This document shows positions 44,931-56,800 of a stretch of DNA of 64,000 bases, in pieces. The number at the start of each line of letters is the position of its first letter. Within the stretch, counting starts at the first letter, position 1. The position numbers and the translations under genes were made by a program. Source of the stretch: Eustoma russellianum (lineage: Eukaryota; Streptophyta; Magnoliopsida; Gentianales; Gentianaceae); the NCBI GenBank assembly GCA_036186865.1, contig AP025075.1, forward strand, positions 17,260,019-17,324,018, in the 5' to 3' direction. The notes below the pieces were generated by a model. That model saw only the letters and a list, made by a program, of their open reading frames with translations, was not told the origin of the DNA and did no database searches.

Positions 44931-45885
44931 TTTTTCTGCAGTAACTTCCACCCAACTCCTTTCTTCTTCAACCCTTCCAGATTCAACACTTAAAGATCCA
45001 TCTTAACAACTAGATTCATCACACTTAACATACATCTAATCATGAATTGACACTTATTGAATGTCTAACAAGATCCACACTAAATCTTCATTCATTCACC
45101 ACCTTCAAGAGTTATCATCAACAATACCCAACCAACAAGACTACACCAATATCATCACTCATCCCTCAATTTCCTGCACTTACTCTCGACATCTAAGTGT
45201 ATACAATCAACACAAGAGTAGAGCAAGGCAAGAAACACATCAACATATATACTATCATGGGCATGGTTGACCAACAACAAGTACTGCACAACTTTTCCAG
45301 AAATTTGGCCCAAAGAACAAGTCTTTACGCAATTAGCAACAAGACTTACATATAACAAGCATGTATGATAGACAAGACAAGAATACTAATGTGTGATTCA
45401 TATTTTCTCTTTGTAAGAACATAGGGCCAAAGGTATAAAATTTGCATAAAGCGTATAGAAAGATTACTTGCCTTGGTTTCTAGTTATTCTTACGGTTTTA
45501 CTGCAGAATTTCGGTGAAGATTGCACCTAGTTTGGTCTTCTCCCTTCCTTTTCCTTCTTCTCTCTTTCTTCTTCCTCTCCTTTCTCTTCCTCTTTTCCTC
45601 CTGCAGATTTTTTTCTCTCCTTCTCTCTGTGATGTTAAAACCGTCCCCCCCCTTATGGCCAATGGGGAGTTATACCAAAGTGTGGTGTAACTCCCTTAAC
45701 TCCTAGTAGGGACCTTTTAAGTAATTACCCTTAGTTTCTTTTAATTCTACTTTTAACCCCTTTCTTTTGTTCTTCTATGTTTTGTGCAACTAAGTCTCGT
45801 AAACTACATAATTAATTAAGTTGCACTTAAGGTTGACCTAGAGTGTTGAAAGTCGTGCTTAAAAGACACGGGGTGTAACACCTAC

Positions 45886-47417
45886 ACATCCAAATGCACA
45901 TAATCCAGAATACCCTTGGTATTATGAATCGCAGTGCCAAATTTCATTCTTCGTTGTTTTCCAAGAACACAATGCTCACAAAATTCAAGTTTGCAAGCGT
46001 TAGTACCTTTCAAGAGTCCTTGCTTGGCAAGAATTCGCAAGGACTTTTCTCCAGCATGTCCCAACCTCATATGCCATAGCTTCGTTGCCTCAACATCCTT
46101 CTTTGTGCTAGAAGTTGCTGCCGCTACTGCCCCCACCACTGTATTACCTTGGTAATAATACAGATTGTTTTTCCTCACGCCTTTCAACATCACAAGTGCT
46201 CCTGAAGTTGCTTTAAGAACTCCATCTCGCATCGTCACAACTAAACCTTTAGATTCTAAGGCTCCCAAGAGATGAGATTCTTCTTCAACTTTGGCACGTA
46301 CCTCACATCCCGTAAAATTCTGGTGGATCCGTCATGATTTCTCAGCTTGATTGATCCTATCCCAGTTGTTTTACATGGATTATCATTACCCATGTAAACA
46401 ACCCCACCAAAAAGTTCCTGGAATTCAAAGAAAAATTCCCAAATAGGACACATATGATAGGTACAACCTGAATCCAATATCCACTCATCTGGATGTAATG
46501 ATGCTGAAGGCGAGACAGTCAAAGAGATATCTGATTCCGCATTACTTTTGCATTCTGCAATATTTGCATCTTGCAGAGTCTTTCCTTTCTTTTTCAGCTT
46601 TGGACAGTCTTTCTTCCAGTGCCCTTTCTTACGACAGAAAGCACACTCGTCTTTGGCAACGGCTCGGCCTTTGGACTTAGACCTTTCTCTTCTTCCTTTT
46701 GTCTGGCTTTGCTGACGACCTCTTGCCACCAATGCTTCTTCTGATGTCGTTGATTTGTTTTTTTATCTTATCCTGCTTTCTCAATTCATGACTATATAAA
46801 GCAGAACAAACAGCATCTAACGACACATTCTCTTTCCCATGAAGTAATGTAGTTTCCAAATGTTCAAATTCATCGGGAAGAGACGATAACAACATCAAAA
46901 CCAGATCCTCATCCTCAAATTTCACATCTAAATTCAGCAGGTCTGCTACTAATTGATTAAACATAGTGATGTGTTCATTCATAGTAGTACCTGGTCGGTA
47001 ATCAAATCGCAACAGTCTTTTCTTCATGAGGAGCTTGTTCTGACCACTCTTTTTCAGAAACTTGTCCTCCAACGCCTTCTACAGTTTGTGTGCAGAAGTT
47101 TCACTCTTGAAGGCATACTTGTGCTCTCTGGACAGGCAGGATCGAATAGTTTCACATGCCAACCGATTGATGATACTCCAGTCTTTATCCTCTATCTCTT
47201 CTGGTTTCTTTCCTTCAATGGCAATATCAAGACCCTGTTGGAAAAGAGAGTTAAAGACCTCCCCTTGCCACATACCGAAATGGCCAGTACCATTAAATAT
47301 TTCCACCGCCAATTTCAAACCGGACACCGGGAACCTCGACCATGATGACGAGGAGCCCGATACCCCCGATGGAATATTTGAGATCACATCATTCGCTTCT
47401 TGATCTTTAGTTGCCAT
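45886..47417 (-). pseudogene. copia gag, protease and pre-integrase domain
   Basis: Gag starts MATKDQEAND at 47417 and contains GTGHFGMWQGEV; a TAG at 47079-47081 replaces Trp before KALEDKFLKK, where the frame continues. A frameshift near 46680-46730 leads to the zinc knuckle CAFCRKKGHWKKDC, then the protease ILDSGCTYHM and the pre-integrase zinc finger (LWHMRLGHAGEKSL, CEHCVLGKQ). The frame ends at HLDV, holding the first catalytic Asp of integrase, then a TAG in place of Trp, exactly where element C is inserted. Confidence 0.9.
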
Positions 47418-47495
47418 TACAGACTCAATATATAGTATTCAATATTACAACAATTTCAAACAGCCCAAGGACGAACCTTCGGCTCTGATACCACT

Positions 47496-47895
47496 TGTTA
47501 GGAAAATCGGGTATTTTTCCCACTACGACAACAAAACTAGTGAAATGCACCAGTTCAAAACTAATGAACTGGACAGAACACTAACAAAACTACCCGACAA
47601 ATAATATTGAATACTATACTACAATAGGAAAGAAAGCAGTAAAACAACAATAAAGAGAACAGAACAATAAAAGAGATAAAGAGAGAAACACACCCGAAAA
47701 CTTTGCCACTAGAGTTCAACCAGGATAGCTTGATCTCCGAACACTTACTGAATTGCTTGCTTCTATTTATATGTAGAAGAAGATACAAGTTTTGGGATGA
47801 TTTACATAAGAGGTGGAGGGGTTTATTTATAAGTCTAAAATCTCCTATTCATTTCCTTACTACCGATGTGGTACAAAAATAAGCCAAATTCAACA
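47496..47895 (-). mobile_element. 5' LTR of the copia element
   Basis: 400 bp, the same length as the left LTR. The primer-binding site TGGTATCAGAGCC (minus strand) lies at about 47481-47493. Confidence 0.92.
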
Positions 47896-48211
47896 ATATC
47901 TTGCTCTAACGTAATATTTATTTCCTGCTCTTGATTGTTTTATTGGTGGATCTTCTGCTGTATGCCTTAAAACCTGTGCATGGTCCTCAAGTGTTGTAGC
48001 ATGAGCTTGAGACAGACTACGGGGCTGCAAAACATTAGAGATCAATACAGGCAGCTCCGCAATGGGTTTTGATGGTTCTTCAACCATAGCTGCGGTTTTT
48101 TTGGTGTCCAACACTGTCTTGCATGATCTGGTTGTTTCTCTATATTTTTCAATTGAACTAGAGGTTCCACATCTGTCGGAGCAGAAGCTGTGGGCTTCTT
48201 ACAAACTGCAG
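47896..48211 (-). pseudogene. LINE-2 5' part, right of copia insertion
   Basis: Resumes LINE-2 after the ATATC duplication. Two overlapping frames (47890-48114, 48042-48233) are rich in Lys, Pro and Thr without recognised domain. Likely ORF1 or linker; the LINE is 5' truncated here because LARD-1 LTR resumes at 48212. Confidence 0.5.
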
Positions 48212-50089
48212 TATGGTTGAGGGACATTAGCAAACTGAGTTTTACCTAAGATATGATGAAATTTACGTAAGTATATGAATTTTAATGAAAGAATTTATAT
48301 GATTTTATGTACGAATAAATTGGTGTATCAGTATCGATTTTGGATGAATTTGATGGTGGTGTAAGAGGAGAATTTGTATAATTTGATGGTGGGACTAGGA
48401 TGGAAATAAGAAAAGAAGAATTTTATTGGTCAGCATCGACGGGCAATAGAGGCGCATGGGCTGCACACGCCGGCAAGTGGCCATGCATGGGCTACCGTCA
48501 GGCGACGCATGCGGGTGCATACGTGCGCATGTGACAGTGATTTTTGTGGCAGTGTGTTAGGCATGAATCATGCTTGCTTCTTGAGGTATTAGATGTGAGA
48601 AAATGTAGGTGGTGTGTGTTTTGGAGGGAGAATGAGGGATAGGAAGTGAAGGGGAGTGAAGTAAGGTTTTGGTAGAGTGGAGAGAGGCTGGACTGAGGGA
48701 GTGGGGGTCTCTGGTGGGTTTGGTTAGTGTGGGCTGAGGTTGTAGGGGTGATGTGAGTTGGGTAGTGTGTTGAGGAAAAAGTGGACAGAGGGAGATACGT
48801 GTATATGCACATGTATGAGTGTGAACATGTATATATATATATATATACAGATACACGTGGGTGGTAGTCTTTTGGGTAAGTCGATATTTGGATATTGGTA
48901 TTTGGGATTTGATATTTGTATTTGATACTTGTGATTGGTTATTTGGAACGGTTGAACATTTAATATTTTTTTTTTGAAATTATTGGACTTTGGAAATATT
49001 TGGACCTTAAAAAGTATTCGACCTTTGAAAATTTGGTATTTGGAAATTGCATTCATGTTTCAAAATTCACCCTTGCAAGGTGAAATATATCGTTAAGTAT
49101 GATTGGTTCCAAAAAAACGAAGCGTCCGAGCATATTGGCTATTTGGTATAGAGCGCTTGGACATACTGGTCACCATTAGGGCGCACCCAACATATTTGCC
49201 ATTTTGATATAGAGCGACGGGGCATATTGAATATTGGAGGACCAATTCATAAGTCTTATGGTATAAGTCACTTGTAAGGAAAGTGTTATATCCAATGCAT
49301 TGAAATTTCGATTTGGACTTCAGATTTGGTACCAAGTTGGACTCGGATTTGGACATTTGATTTTGGACCGGTTGGGAACCAGATTTGGCTTTGGATTTGG
49401 AGACATCAAAATTTGGAATTTGATTTTGGACTTGGACTTTGCATCACATCGATTTTGGAAAATTACATCATCATTTGACTTGGACTAACATTTGATTAGC
49501 TATGGATTGTATTGACTTGATGATTGGGATCGTTGACTTTGTTGTTTGATTGTTATAAGGGTATTATCATAATTTTAATTGCAAATGAGAAACATGCTAT
49601 TCTATATATTGGTATTTATTAAATAATCTTTGTTTCCACGTGTATGATCCCCTGATAAGTACAATGAGGCTACTTACGGCCGATGTATGTCTCTTATACT
49701 ATACTTTGTTGTTGTTTTGCAGAGGTTCTGGAGTAAGATTTAGCAGACATAGAGGATGAGACCGATGAGGATTCGGAGGTTCGAGGATATTCTGATGAGC
49801 CTTAGTGATGACTTAGTTGAGATAGATGTTATTGATATTCGAGGGTTATGCAATTTTGGAGATTTAGTATTTATCTACGTTTGACAATTGTATCGAATTT
49901 AGATTTGCCTCGACATTGATGTTAATGATGATAATTATCTTGAGGTTTTAATTTGATGACTTCTGCTGACATCGGTTTGCATCACTTTGCTAACGTATAA
50001 TCGTTTCATTTTAGATGCCTTGTATTTTCTTTAGTGAAATACGGCAGATGAGTCATTTCGAGTCCTAGGGCTCGGGACAAGTCGCTATA
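48212..50089 (+). mobile_element. LARD-1 3' LTR, second part
   Basis: Resumes at ATGGTTGAGGGACATTAGC, matching 22666 onward of the 5' LTR, and follows it to the end GTCGCTATA. The last base pair should be CA and is TA, a likely point mutation. One copy of the AAGTCACTTGTAAGG block is present where the 5' LTR has two. Confidence 0.85.
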
Positions 50090-50565
50090 GTGAAACTCCC
50101 AGATTGCGCACGCAGAGACTACTTTAATCCATACATAGCCTTCTTAAGTCTACAAATCTCATTGTTTGAAAACTCGTCTGAAAAACTCAGTGCAGCTTCC
50201 ATGTACACATCTTCTGTTAGTTCCTCGTGCAAGAAAGAATTTTTGACATCAAACTAATGAAGCGGACGATCCCTGTTTGCTGCTATCGAGAATAATACTC
50301 TAATAATATCAATCTTTGCAACCGACGAGACGTTTCAGAGTAACAATCCTATATATCTATGTATAGCCCTTCACGACCAGACTGGCCTTACGTCACTCAA
50401 TGATTTCACCTGCTTTATACTTTGCAGTGAAGGCCTATTGACACCACACCGGTTTCTTTCATTTTGGTAACACACTTTCTCCCACGTTTTTATTTTTCTT
50501 GAAGGCTTCCAGTTCTACATTCATAGCCTCCCGCCACTCCTTTTTCCACTACCTTTCTTTACTGT
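50090..50565 (-). pseudogene. Ty1/copia RT remnant
   Basis: Minus-strand RT N-terminal pieces: WREAMNVELEAFKKNK, KYKAGEIIE, FDVKNSFLHEELTEDVYME, then RLKKAMYGLK with a TAG before SLRA. It matches the RT region from the WREAM box to the LKQSPRAW box of a copia lineage different from the element at 32584. The right border of LARD-1 cuts it. Several stops and indels. Confidence 0.8.
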
Positions 50566-50968
50566 TCTTGGGATAGACTACAAACACAAAGAAGCAAACA
50601 ACACTATCACACACTCTGCAACTCTCTCCCTCTCAACATTTAGTAGATATCTGGATGACTGAGACACCCGCTCTTGTGGGACACCTCGGTTTCTTCATGG
50701 AGAACATCAATGATGTAGTTTTCAAATTGATAACATTACCTTTGTAGAAACATGATTGTAGGAAAGGATTACAAATGTATCATAACAAAATATAAATATA
50801 ATGATACAAGAACACTGAGAATAGTCGAGATATAACAAATGTCACGCCGTTCTTAAAAGCAATTTTATCTCCACCAGCGAGCAAAGTGAACTACATGACA
50901 AATGCTTCCCACGATATAGCGTCTGAATTCCTTTTGTTTGCTCTACAAGAGGAAGTTTGAACTTGTCT
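50566..50968. other. unassigned stretch left of assembly gap
   Basis: I see no clear coding sequence, LTR end or repeat. It could hold more copia remnant or 5' sequence of the fragment right of the gap. Confidence 0.3.
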
Positions 50969-50978
50969 NNNNNNNNNN
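50969..50978. other. assembly gap (10 N)
   Basis: Ten Ns; true length unknown. Reading frames crossing it are meaningless. Confidence 1.
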
Positions 50979-51311
50979 CTTTAGCAGTCCCTTTGCAAGC
51001 AGCAATACGAGCAACGAATCTATCGACACAAGACCTTCATCACCACCCGCGTCAACACCCAATCTGCTCATCAAGAATCAAGAAACCGAACTGTTTGTTG
51101 ATACATATAAACCTGACTTGAGCTTTTTTATGCCAACAAAAGAAAAGGGCTTGTCCAATTTGACAATTCGCTAGCATTCACAACAGATTTCGACAAGATT
51201 CTTGAAACAGAAACTCCTGAGGCCCCCCAAAGAAGGGTTGTAGAGTTTCTGAATGAAAATAATCCGATCCAAGATTTTGAACTCCCTTTATACAATGAAT
51301 GGAGTGAGTGA
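50979..51311 (+). pseudogene. 3' end of an unrecognised coding sequence, possibly host-derived
   Basis: Protein-like sequence right of the gap: a Ser/Thr/Asn/Pro-rich stretch (SPFASSNTSNESIDT), then FVDTYKPDLSFFMPTKEKG. After a one-base frame change near 51150 comes DFDKILETETPEAPQRR, then VEFLNENNPIQDFELPLYN, ending NEWSE and a stop at 51309-51311. Codon use and composition look unlike the retroelements around it. I do not recognise the family. It could be the last exon of a broken host gene or captured sequence. LARD-2 is inserted 128 bp downstream. Confidence 0.45.
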
Positions 51312-51511
51312 ATATTGGGAGAGTTTCTATGATTCTAATGATTCTTTCTCGGATCATCGTACCACGTATCAAAGTTTCTGTCCTAGCTAGTTAGTCAATG
51401 TCTCCTTTATCCAATTTTTCTACATATAGAGAGAGACGATGTTATGGCCGTCATTTTCTATACGTGAGTTACTATGCAAACACATGCAGCACACATGCAC
51501 ACGTTACACAT

Positions 51512-51514
<3 letters not shown>

Positions 51515-51560
<46 letters not shown>
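51515..51560 (+). repeat. (TA)n microsatellite
   Basis: About 45 bases of alternating TA within the LARD-2 5' LTR, at the place of the missing segment. Confidence 0.9.
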
Positions 51561-51562
<2 letters not shown>

Positions 51563-52163
51563 AACCCTACTCTATATATATCTTCATAACACCAATTAAA
51601 TCCTCAATATACTCCAGCAAACAGCCGAGCCCTCCAGCCCCAAAATTCCAGCTGCCGCAGCCCCATCTAGGTGCCAAGAAACAATAATTTCCCATCCGTT
51701 TTTTATCCGTTCTTCGCGTAGTGTGTATAATCGAGACACGGGGCAAGTATCCTTACTACATTTGCTATGTTTTTCTAACATTATTATGTTATTTTCGTAT
51801 CAAATGAGATTATGCGTAAGTAATTGTGATTGTATAGATGAATGTAGTCGCGCATACGTGTAAATATGTACCTAGATATATATATCCTCGAATCAGAAAT
51901 TCGTAACAGTAATCACAAGTAAAACATGATTCTTGTTCCGAAAAGAGGAAAAACAGAAAAATAATAGATACTAGTTCACATGACGAAGTTATCTATATAT
52001 ATAATAGATATGTAGGCGTACAGGCCACATATATGTGAATGAATATAGGAATTGCAAATTTGGTAGAAGGGCTAAACTCATGTAACCATTGCGGGATAAT
52101 CAGGAAGATTATTTGGGGTAAACGATATATAGTTTTGGTGGGCTCAATTGGGTGATTATTGGC

Positions 52164-52166
<3 letters not shown>

Positions 52167-52215
<49 letters not shown>

Positions 52216-52216
52216 T
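52167..52216 (+). repeat. (TA)n microsatellite
   Basis: Alternating TA with one interruption; the 3' LTR has only a short tract at the same place. Confidence 0.9.
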
Positions 52217-52927
52217 ATGTGAAACACTTGTGAATGCCGAAAGTATCTATTTGCAACACAAAAAAAAGGATGAAATGTTGGCCACTGGCCGTATATTTTT
52301 TTATATATAAATATAATTTGAAAACATACAAGGTGCGACTAATTTCATATATGCCGCAGATGAATATATCTATATGTATATGAAAGTATTAATTGTGTAA
52401 TATATGTGTTATTTCATGTCGTCGAAGTTATGTGATTCGAACGTGTATGGGCTCGAGCATATGCGTGTGTATACTTACACATGGATGATAAATTGGATCT
52501 GAAACGGAAATAAAATGGTAAACGAATAAGTATAACGGTAAATGAAAAGGCGTTAAAAGTTGTACTTGTCAACTTCCTGGATTAAGTGTGAAAGTTAAAG
52601 TTTTTGTCTTTTTCCAAAGCAACCATCCGAGGCCTTTAGGAAAAAAAAAGGAAGGATTTGTCCAACACCAAGCATAGAAGCCAGCGGGGTTGGGAAGAAA
52701 AGATTTCCGCGTAGGAAGTTAATTTGTCAAAAAGGTAGGTGCCTCTTCCCCCTCAAACGAGTATGATTCATGCATGCTTTGATGGTATATTAATGTGTTT
52801 CGTTGTTTTTATTTGTTTAAGTTGTTAATTCTTATATATGTTGGAACGCATGAGATATATTGTTTATGGCTATGTGTGTGCATGTGTGTGTATATTGTCC
52901 GCATGGCTTAATGTGTGTATGTGACAT

Positions 52928-52931
<4 letters not shown>

Positions 52932-52995
<64 letters not shown>
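52932..52995 (+). repeat. (TA)n microsatellite, about 64 bp
   Basis: Uninterrupted alternating TA, the longest in the window; about 22 bp with one break in the 3' LTR. Confidence 0.93.
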
Positions 52996-52999
<4 letters not shown>

Positions 53000-53533
53000 T
53001 TATATTAGAAGCTGAATAATTGAGTGGGGATTTTGTTTGTGGTTGTATGGTGCATAACAGTAGTGTGGTTTTCTTGCATTCATGGCATGTGCATTTGCAT
53101 GAGGTATACTGCGCTTATGGGGCATGAGTATCGGGATGATATACTGTGTCTATAGGGCATGGGTGTCATGAGACAGGCCGCGTCTATAGGGCGGGGGTGT
53201 CCAAACGGCAAGTGGTGGCTAGAGACCACGACGCTGGATTTAGGACCCGGGACATGCATTGCACGGTAGAGGTTTGGACATATCGCCTGACATGATTCTT
53301 GTTGCGTGTGACACGTTGATTGAGCATGCATCACATACTTACGCATTTTATGTGGAGTGCTTTACTTACCGCATTTACTTTATCTTATGCATGTTATCTT
53401 ATAATTATGTGCTACGTGGTTTTATCTTATATTTATGTGCTATGTGGTTGTATCATTTCGGTATGCACGTTTTGTATTGGTTTGAGGTAGACATCTACTG
53501 GATGATTTTCTGTCACTCACCCCTACTTCCCAG

Positions 53534-53604
53534 GTGAGCCGGATGAGGACTACGAGCACATCTTTGTTGAGGACGGGACGGACATAGCTGAGTGGGCTGG
53601 TTGA
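53534..53604 (+). other. short acidic reading frame after LTR splice acceptor, LARD-2
   Basis: Follows CCCCTACTTCCCAG. GT completes a codon, then an acidic frame containing DYEHIFVEDG and EWAG, stop TGA at 53602-53604. Close to the LTR B version (VEDG, EWAD). Coding status is unproven. Confidence 0.4.
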
Positions 53605-53886
53605 TAGCTGCAGCTAGGATGTGAGGGGAACTCTGCAGCTGATTTTTCGTAGTTATCTTTTGGGGATTTTCACAGACAACTTTAGTACTTTTATTATCAG
53701 AGTTTTATTCAGTAATGTAATGACGATTAATAGAGTTTAATTTAAGTTATGATTTACGTTTCTGCGAGAAAAATTTCTACGTTATTTCTGACGTGTAAGA
53801 GATTGTTTCGATGCCTTGTATTCTCCTCAGCGAGATACGGCGGGTGCACTGTTCCCGATGCTAGGGTTCGGGAGCGAGGCGCTACA

Positions 53887-56800
53887 GGTGGTATCAGAGC
53901 TGAGGCTTCAGATCCACCTCGGAAACGCAGGCTTAATTAGATCACTTAGACATAAGTTACGATCTTTTATAAAATTTCGATTTTACCCCTAATAAACAAA
54001 GTAGACTTAAGATATGATCTTAGATCTAGTTTATGATCGGGTTATAGGAGGTGTGTGCCGATGGTGAGCTTTCTCTCTCTAATTACCATTTTACCCTGTG
54101 TCCAACCCTGTTAACTCGCTATTGACTAATCTGAATCTTTTCATGAACTGGAATTATAGAAATGCCTCCACGACGTGAGCCAGCTAGAAATGGTGGTGAG
54201 AACCACCAGAATCAGTGGATTATCCCCAAGCACTTGAATATGCAATAGTCACCAAGACCAACACCTTAGCACAGTAGCACCAGCTGCTGAACTAGCATTC
54301 ACTTCCTCCACCACCATCGCACTCGGACCTGAGATTCTTCGGCAAAGAGATTCGAATGAGTGATGGCGCAGCACAACTGACACTGCCCACCACTTGGATC
54401 TAATTTCGGAATGAGTTTAAGAAGTACTACATGTTCAACAGTGCGATCTTTCAGAGCATGGTTCTAGATCCATGGCAGAAGCATATATTTAGGCTATGAT
54501 CTTAGAAATTAAGTTACGATTTTGCCCTAAGTCACAATGAGTACTGAATTTTTATCGTAAGCACTAATTATACATTAAGCATGTTATTGGAAATAAGATG
54601 AGACCTTAGAGGTTAAGTGATAATCCTACCCGTAAGTCACGACTTAGACATAAGCGACGATCTTGATTAAGAGTTGTCTTTGACTTAAGCATTGATTTTA
54701 GTCATAAACATTGATTATATGCTAAGTATGATTTGAAAATAAGAACTGATCTTAGACATAAATGGGGATATGAACATTAGGTGATGATTTGAATATAAGC
54801 ACTGATATTAGTCGTAAGCTGTAATTATATTCTAAGCATTGAACTTATCAATAAGTAATGATTTTACACGTAAGGAATGATGATACCGAGTATTACTTCT
54901 AGAATTAAGGGAAAACATTAGACCTAAGTGATGATCGGATAAGGAATATGTCCACGTATACCTGGGACACTCCATACGACTCTGAATCATTTGTCTCACC
55001 TAAGTGCTGATTATAGTCATTTGTATAATTCTTTAGATCTGACTCCTGCAAACCCGGTACCATTATGATAAATGAAGCTCGTTCATGCCCCTACTTTAAC
55101 AGTAGTGTCCGAACGTGATTAGGTCTAAGTGGGGATGGTAGTTCCTAAGAAATGATTGATAGTAAAACGAAGTACTAAGAAAAGGATTTATTAGCATTAT
55201 CATCAAGAGTTTATCAAAGAATATCGTACGAAGGGGTTTATAGTTATGATTAAGAGGTTGAATTTTAGAATATCAAATAAGCCAAATATATTAGTCATGT
55301 TAGGGATCTTGATTGACAGTGATAAATGAGCACTACTAAAATAAGTACAGTGGAATGACGAATCATTACAAATTGGATTAAGTGTTGATTCCTAGAAACA
55401 CGTAAGTACAGATGTATCGAGTAGGCTTGAATTGTAGAAAAGTAAGTATGAACAAGCAGTGGTTGTTTTTCAGGTGATATCTAACTAAGTTAAAACCCGC
55501 GGATGAAATAACCAAGTAAAGAAGTACGGTGGATCAGTGTGGCACGCGGAAGCATGGTGAATTAGAAGACCCTAAGTCGATTAATATTTAGTGTGCCATA
55601 CTATGACTAGATAACTCAAGTTAAAGATTTATAAGAAACGGTACATAGGCGAGACTTAGAAAAATTTATACAAAGCATTGGACTATTATTTTTCAATTAG
55701 CTAGCTATTTTCATATAAGCACGTACTTCTATATTTCAAAGGTACTTCAAAGGTTTTTTTGCTGCTAAATCTTTCAACTACTTTCGTTCTTTGTATATAG
55801 TATATTGCTTTACAAGGCTATATTCTGTTCCGAACATGTATATCAACATAATGGAATTTCAACTACCCTTGACAAAACTGATATATTTCAAAAATATTGA
55901 TGTTTTCGAAAAATGATGTATTTATATATCTCTTATGTTTCTCAAATTTTTATTTAGCGATATTTATTTTGCTAAAATAATTTTATTTTTATTTTTCAAC
56001 TGTCGATTTTGTAAGCATTTTACCCATTAAATGCTTTTGAATATATTTATCTGCTTACGATAAACTTATTTAATTTTGTGAAGCGAAAATAGTTTCAAAA
56101 TATATGTACCTACTTTTGAAAAAGAACGGTACCTTATTAAAATTGTTTTATGAAATTTCACAATTGTTGAGTTTTCAATTGTGTATTTTGTAAAACAAAA
56201 CATAGCTTTCAAAATATATATTTCGTTGGAAAGAAAAGACACCTCATTCAAATTGTTTTGGAAAAAAAAACTTTTACGATTGTTATATTTCAACTATTTT
56301 CATGTGATTTTACCATGATACTTAACCAGCTATATTATTGTTTTACAAATTGTCATTTGAAACACCGCTTTGCAAAAACAACTATATGATACTTTGAGTT
56401 TTGTGTTTACAAAAATTAGAAGGTATATTATTTTAAACAGTTGAAGCCATATTCAAAACTATAGCTACATAAGCTAATTGTCCTTTAAAGAAAAACATGT
56501 CCATGCACGTACTTTGTATATTAGGCTGTTGATGAAGTTTCTGAGAAAAGTAAGGACCTGATCATAGAACTAGTTCGTAAGTACATAAGAATTGATTTTG
56601 AGGACTTGATCCTATAACGATTGATACATAGGAGGAATTGAGGGATATTTTGGATGATCACGTGACCAGAAGATGAATCATACATAACGAGTTAAGAGTT
56701 CGGAATTGTAGACTACAATAAGTTGAGTGATACACGTCAAGTGGTGTAAGTAAAAGTTTATAAGTTCTATAATAGAGAATTAAGTTAAAGATCATAGTAC

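Larger units (their letters stand above)
43546..45471 (-). other. predicted LTR intron with GC donor, element C (alternative acceptor at 42918)
   Basis: Donor CCAAG/GCAAGTA at 45471 ends the ATG-free leader. Acceptors: 43546 inside the LTR, or 42918, just before the gag ATG. The longer choice removes 2.55 kb including the primer-binding site. Confidence 0.45.
35576..45880 (-). mobile_element. near-intact Ty3/gypsy chromovirus, element C (youngest insertion)
   Basis: A 10,305-bp element with two 2690-bp LTRs, perfect CCTAC duplications, primer-binding site, polypurine tract, full-length gag and a complete pol domain set. Only two LTR substitutions were seen (about 0.07 percent); at the commonly used 1.3e-8 per site per year this means tens of thousands of years. 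The only coding defect seen is one extra base in RT. Confidence 0.95.
43191..45880 (-). mobile_element. 5' LTR of element C
   Basis: On the minus strand it starts TGTTACACCCCG. A TATAAC box lies near 45675 and a purine-rich leader without any ATG follows to the GC donor at 45471. Repeat arrays lie downstream. Nearly identical to the 3' LTR. Confidence 0.95.
32584..47895 (-). mobile_element. Ty1/copia element (Tork-like), interrupted by element C
   Basis: Two 400-bp LTRs with TG...CA ends flank gag-pol on the minus strand, with ATATC duplications. Removing element C and one CCTAC leaves about 5 kb, normal for a copia element. The LTRs differ at about 8 of 400 positions. Tork assignment rests on the RT phrase LYGLKQSPRQWYKRFD and is moderate. 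Confidence 0.93.
51440..53886 (+). mobile_element. 5' LTR of non-autonomous element LARD-2
   Basis: Starts TGTTATGGCCGTC like LTR B and ends GAGGCGCTACA before the primer-binding site (53889-53900). It has a GC donor-like GGGCAAGTATCC at 51743, a GT donor AAG/GTAGGTGCC at 52735 homologous to that of LTR B, and an acceptor at 53532-53533. Three long TA tracts lie inside. About 160 bp present in the 3' LTR (57250-57400) are replaced by a TA tract here. Confidence 0.92.

Noticed and set aside
50938..51174. Reading frame crossing the N gap
   Set aside because: Residues across the ten Ns are undefined and the gap length is arbitrary, so only the part right of the gap is used.
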